A DNA stretch of 23,615 bases from Paulinella micropora (taxonomy: Eukaryota > Cercozoa > Imbricatea > Euglyphida), in contig BJOX01000111.1 of assembly GCA_009731375.1 (NCBI GenBank), forward strand, positions 781,630-805,244. Direction: 5' to 3'. A program made the position numbers and the translations under genes. The first letter of the stretch is position 1, and each line of letters opens with the position of its first letter. The notes under the pieces were generated by a model. It did no database searches, was not told the DNA's origin, and worked only from the letters and a program-made list of their open reading frames with translations. Shown here piece by piece: positions 20,646 to 23,615 of this stretch.

Positions 20646-20692
<47 letters not shown>

Positions 20693-20782
20693 TCTATCTA
20701 TCTATCGATCTATCTATCTATCTGTCTATCTATCTATCTATCTATCTTTCTATCTTTCTATCTTTCTATCTACATAGATAGA
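20247..20782. repeat. GATA array turning into TATC array
   Basis: A short GATA array (about 20256-20308) meets a long TATC array (about 20309-20394) with gatagatagaatctatc at the junction, so the two arms are complementary. A unique piece (20395-20460, aaatcgcccatgtgcgcttc onward) follows, then TATC with TACC and CTTT blocks to 20782. Confidence 0.9.
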
Positions 20783-20914
20783 TAACTTATATGGGTGCGA
20801 TTTGGTGGGTGTTGTTATGGGAGTGGCCGAGTGGGGGGGTGGATAGATAGATAGATAGATAGATAGATAACTAACATGTGGGAGTGGCCGAGTGGGGAGT
20901 GGATAGATAGATAT

Positions 20915-20959
<45 letters not shown>

Positions 20960-20979
20960 AGATCGATATATTAGATAGT

Positions 20980-21049
<70 letters not shown>

Positions 21050-21165
21050 GGATAGATGGATAGATAGATAGATAGAAAGATAGATAGATAGATAACTTAC
21101 ATGGGTGCGATTTGGTGGGTGTTGGTGTGGGAGTGGCCGAGTGGGGGGTGGATAGATAGATAAAC

Positions 21166-21211
<46 letters not shown>

Positions 21212-21214
21212 GAT

Positions 21215-21254
<40 letters not shown>

Positions 21255-21317
21255 CTCACATGGGTGCGATTTGGTGGGTGTTGGTGTGGGAGTGGCCGAG
21301 TGGGGGGGGGGGGGGGG

Positions 21318-21350
<33 letters not shown>

Positions 21351-21411
21351 CTTACATGGGTGCGATTTGGTGGGTGTTGGTGTGAGAGTTGCCGAGCAGT
21401 ACGCGCGGGGA
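20783..21411. repeat. Higher-order array: GGGTGCGATTTGGTGGGTG unit with GATA spacers
   Basis: The unit is ataacttacatgggtgcg, atttggtgggtgttggtg, tgggagtggccgagtggg and a G run. Copies are at about 20781-20842, 20867-20902 (shortened), 21091-21151, 21251-21318 and 21347-21411. The G run varies from 3 to 18. The last copy diverges after gttgccgagcag into a GC-rich stretch (acgcgcgggg). The last third, in reverse, gives frames with TPTKSHPC that are repeat products. Confidence 0.9.
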
Positions 21412-21462
21412 GTAGGAGAGCGAGGAGGGAGAGGGATTATCCACCTTCTCACTATTGCTGCG

Positions 21463-21463
<1 letters not shown>
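21412..21463 (+). repeat. TCCACCTTCTCACT island, left of gap
   Basis: gtaggagagcgaggaggga, then gagggattatccaccttc and tcactattgctgcgcctat. A near-identical copy lies on the other side of the large gap at 22646-22697, so the gap lies inside an array or duplication. Confidence 0.88.

Positions 21464-21554
<91 letters not shown>
21464..21554. repeat. TA then TG microsatellite
   Basis: Pure TA followed by TG (with one CG) up to the gap. Confidence 0.94.
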
Positions 21555-22538
21555 NNNNNNNNNNNNNNNNNNNNNNNNNNNNNNNNNNNNNNNNNNNNNN
21601 NNNNNNNNNNNNNNNNNNNNNNNNNNNNNNNNNNNNNNNNNNNNNNNNNNNNNNNNNNNNNNNNNNNNNNNNNNNNNNNNNNNNNNNNNNNNNNNNNNNN
21701 NNNNNNNNNNNNNNNNNNNNNNNNNNNNNNNNNNNNNNNNNNNNNNNNNNNNNNNNNNNNNNNNNNNNNNNNNNNNNNNNNNNNNNNNNNNNNNNNNNNN
21801 NNNNNNNNNNNNNNNNNNNNNNNNNNNNNNNNNNNNNNNNNNNNNNNNNNNNNNNNNNNNNNNNNNNNNNNNNNNNNNNNNNNNNNNNNNNNNNNNNNNN
21901 NNNNNNNNNNNNNNNNNNNNNNNNNNNNNNNNNNNNNNNNNNNNNNNNNNNNNNNNNNNNNNNNNNNNNNNNNNNNNNNNNNNNNNNNNNNNNNNNNNNN
22001 NNNNNNNNNNNNNNNNNNNNNNNNNNNNNNNNNNNNNNNNNNNNNNNNNNNNNNNNNNNNNNNNNNNNNNNNNNNNNNNNNNNNNNNNNNNNNNNNNNNN
22101 NNNNNNNNNNNNNNNNNNNNNNNNNNNNNNNNNNNNNNNNNNNNNNNNNNNNNNNNNNNNNNNNNNNNNNNNNNNNNNNNNNNNNNNNNNNNNNNNNNNN
22201 NNNNNNNNNNNNNNNNNNNNNNNNNNNNNNNNNNNNNNNNNNNNNNNNNNNNNNNNNNNNNNNNNNNNNNNNNNNNNNNNNNNNNNNNNNNNNNNNNNNN
22301 NNNNNNNNNNNNNNNNNNNNNNNNNNNNNNNNNNNNNNNNNNNNNNNNNNNNNNNNNNNNNNNNNNNNNNNNNNNNNNNNNNNNNNNNNNNNNNNNNNNN
22401 NNNNNNNNNNNNNNNNNNNNNNNNNNNNNNNNNNNNNNNNNNNNNNNNNNNNNNNNNNNNNNNNNNNNNNNNNNNNNNNNNNNNNNNNNNNNNNNNNNNN
22501 NNNNNNNNNNNNNNNNNNNNNNNNNNNNNNNNNNNNNN
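21555..22538. other. Assembly gap (984 N)
   Basis: Largest gap of the window, between TG repeats and GA repeats. The same island flanks it on both sides, so it probably hides more copies of that unit. Confidence 0.98.
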
Positions 22539-22613
<75 letters not shown>

Positions 22614-22694
22614 GAGATGTGTGTGTGTGTGTGTGTGCGTGTGAGTAGGAGAGCGGAGGGAGAGGGAACATCCACCTTCTCACTGTTGCTGCGT

Positions 22695-22740
<46 letters not shown>

Positions 22741-22744
22741 TAGA
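22539..22744. repeat. GA arrays with second TCCACCTTCTCACT island
   Basis: GA dinucleotides, a TG run (about 22618-22637), then the island at 22646-22697 (gtaggagagcggagggagag, ggaacatccaccttctcac, tgttgctgcgtctat), then GA again. Confidence 0.9.
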
Positions 22745-23615
22745 TAAATAAATCTGTCTGTCTGTCTGCCTTTCTCTCTTATATGCCATATTCTGTCTTT
22801 CGGTCTGTCTCGCCCTCTTACCTGCTTTATTTTGTCTGTCTGTCTGTCTGTCTGTCGGTCTGTCTTTCTCTCTTACTCTGCTACATTCTGTCTGCCAGTC
22901 TGCCTGCCTGTCTATCTTGCTTAGCTGCTAGATTCGGTCTTGTCTGTCTTTCTTTCTCTATCGCCTGCTTTATTTTGTCTGTCTGTCTGTCTGTCTGTCG
23001 GTCTGTCTTTCTCTCTCACCCCATATATTCCGCCTGTCTGTTTCTATCTGTCTTTCTTTCTCTCTTAAATGCTATATTCTATCTGCCTGTCTGTCTATCT
23101 TTCTTTCTCTCTTCATGTCTTTCTGTCTTCTTTCTCTCTTACCTGCTTTATTTGTCTGCCTGTCCATCTGTCTGTCTGTCTTTCTCGCTTACCTCCTATG
23201 TTCTGTCTGTCTGTTTGTCTATCTGTCTGTCCCTCTTAACTGCTTTTCTCTGTCTGTCTGTGTTTCTGTCTTCCTGTCTTTTGCCTGTCTGTCTTTCTGC
23301 CTGCCTGTCTGTCTGTCATTCTGTCTTTGTGCCTGTCTGTCTGCCTGTCTGTCTGCCTGTCTGTCTGCCTGTCTGTCTGTCTTTCTGCCTGTCTGTCTGT
23401 CTGTCTTTCTGTCTGTCTGTCTGCCTGTCTGTCTGTCTGTCTGCCTGTCTTTCTGCCTGCCTGTCTGTCTGTCTGTCTGCCTGTCTGTCTGTCTGCCTGT
23501 CTGTCTGTCTGCCTGTCTGTCTGTCTTTCTGCCTGTCTGTCTTTCTTTCTGCCTGTCTGTCTGCCTGTCTGTCTTTCTGCCTGCCTGTCTGCCTGTCTGT
23601 CTGCCTGTCTGTCTG
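22745..23615. repeat. Pyrimidine-rich CTGT / CTTT / CTGC higher-order array
   Basis: Tetranucleotides of the form CTGT, CTTT and CTGC, entirely pyrimidine and G on the plus strand. In the first ~520 bp an island of consensus ctcttacctgctatattc recurs about ten times, for example at 22775, 22817, 22873, 22919, 22962, 23020, 23062, 23137, 23187 and 23234. The 50-odd bases following the 22821 and 22963 copies (cctgctttattttgtctg onward) are nearly identical. After about 23260 only tetranucleotides remain, to the window end. Confidence 0.9.

Noticed and set aside
21352-22789. Frames over 400 residues near the window end
   Set aside because: Most of each is the 984-N gap; the remainder is TA, TG and GA repeat.

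Overview
This window is almost entirely simple-sequence DNA from a eukaryotic nuclear genome. It is built from long di-, tetra- and hexanucleotide arrays: CT, CA, TA, GATA/TATC, GTAG, TATG, TATATG-type and CTGT. Between the arrays lie short single-copy-looking islands of about 25-500 bp. I see no intact protein-coding gene, no tRNA or rRNA, and nothing prokaryotic. The long apparent reading frames exist only because repeats such as TATC or TATATG contain no stop codon in any frame; their products are strings such as YLSI, CVCV or MYMY. The organism cannot be named from this sequence. A microsatellite-rich metazoan or protist genome, in a heterochromatic, subtelomeric or sex-chromosome-like block, would fit. 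Five assembly gaps (1067-1475, 4797-4874, 11159-11267, 16053-16062, 21555-22538) all fall in or beside repeats.

Layout. Positions 1-1066 hold CT, TA, CA and GATA arrays with two families of regularly spaced islands. Positions 1476-1664 hold one end of a dispersed duplicated block. Positions 1794-3669 are a hexamer array followed by TATC and then GATA/GTAG arrays. Positions 3727-4047 are a palindromic foldback element. Positions 4051-6071 are TATG/TATC arrays carrying ten copies of a 34-bp core, and an inverted copy of the dispersed block lies at 4486-4796. Positions 6235-7640 are a long period-6 array. Positions 7633-9009 hold a second palindromic element, a two-copy A/T-rich repeat and an ATCG-type array. 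Positions 9105-10549 are a GTAG array ending in pure TA. Positions 10550-11900 are TATC arrays holding copy A of a second dispersed family. Positions 11903-15735 are a series of higher-order arrays, including a 13-copy 45-bp core. Positions 15736-19206 hold further tandem islands, copies B, C and D of the second dispersed family, a possible decayed exon, and the most complete copy of the first dispersed block. Positions 19207-21554 are GATA and other arrays, a near-perfect 158-bp palindrome and a GC-rich higher-order array running into the largest gap. Positions 22539-23615 are GA and pyrimidine-rich CTGT arrays.

The main result is an architecture rather than a gene system. At least ten different island families are each amplified together with a particular microsatellite, and larger dispersed blocks are cut off abruptly at microsatellite boundaries. 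Two unrelated dispersed blocks share the same terminal motif, CGAYATCTCATC, leading into a TATC array. That could reflect retrotransposon-like 3' tails or microsatellite-mediated recombination.
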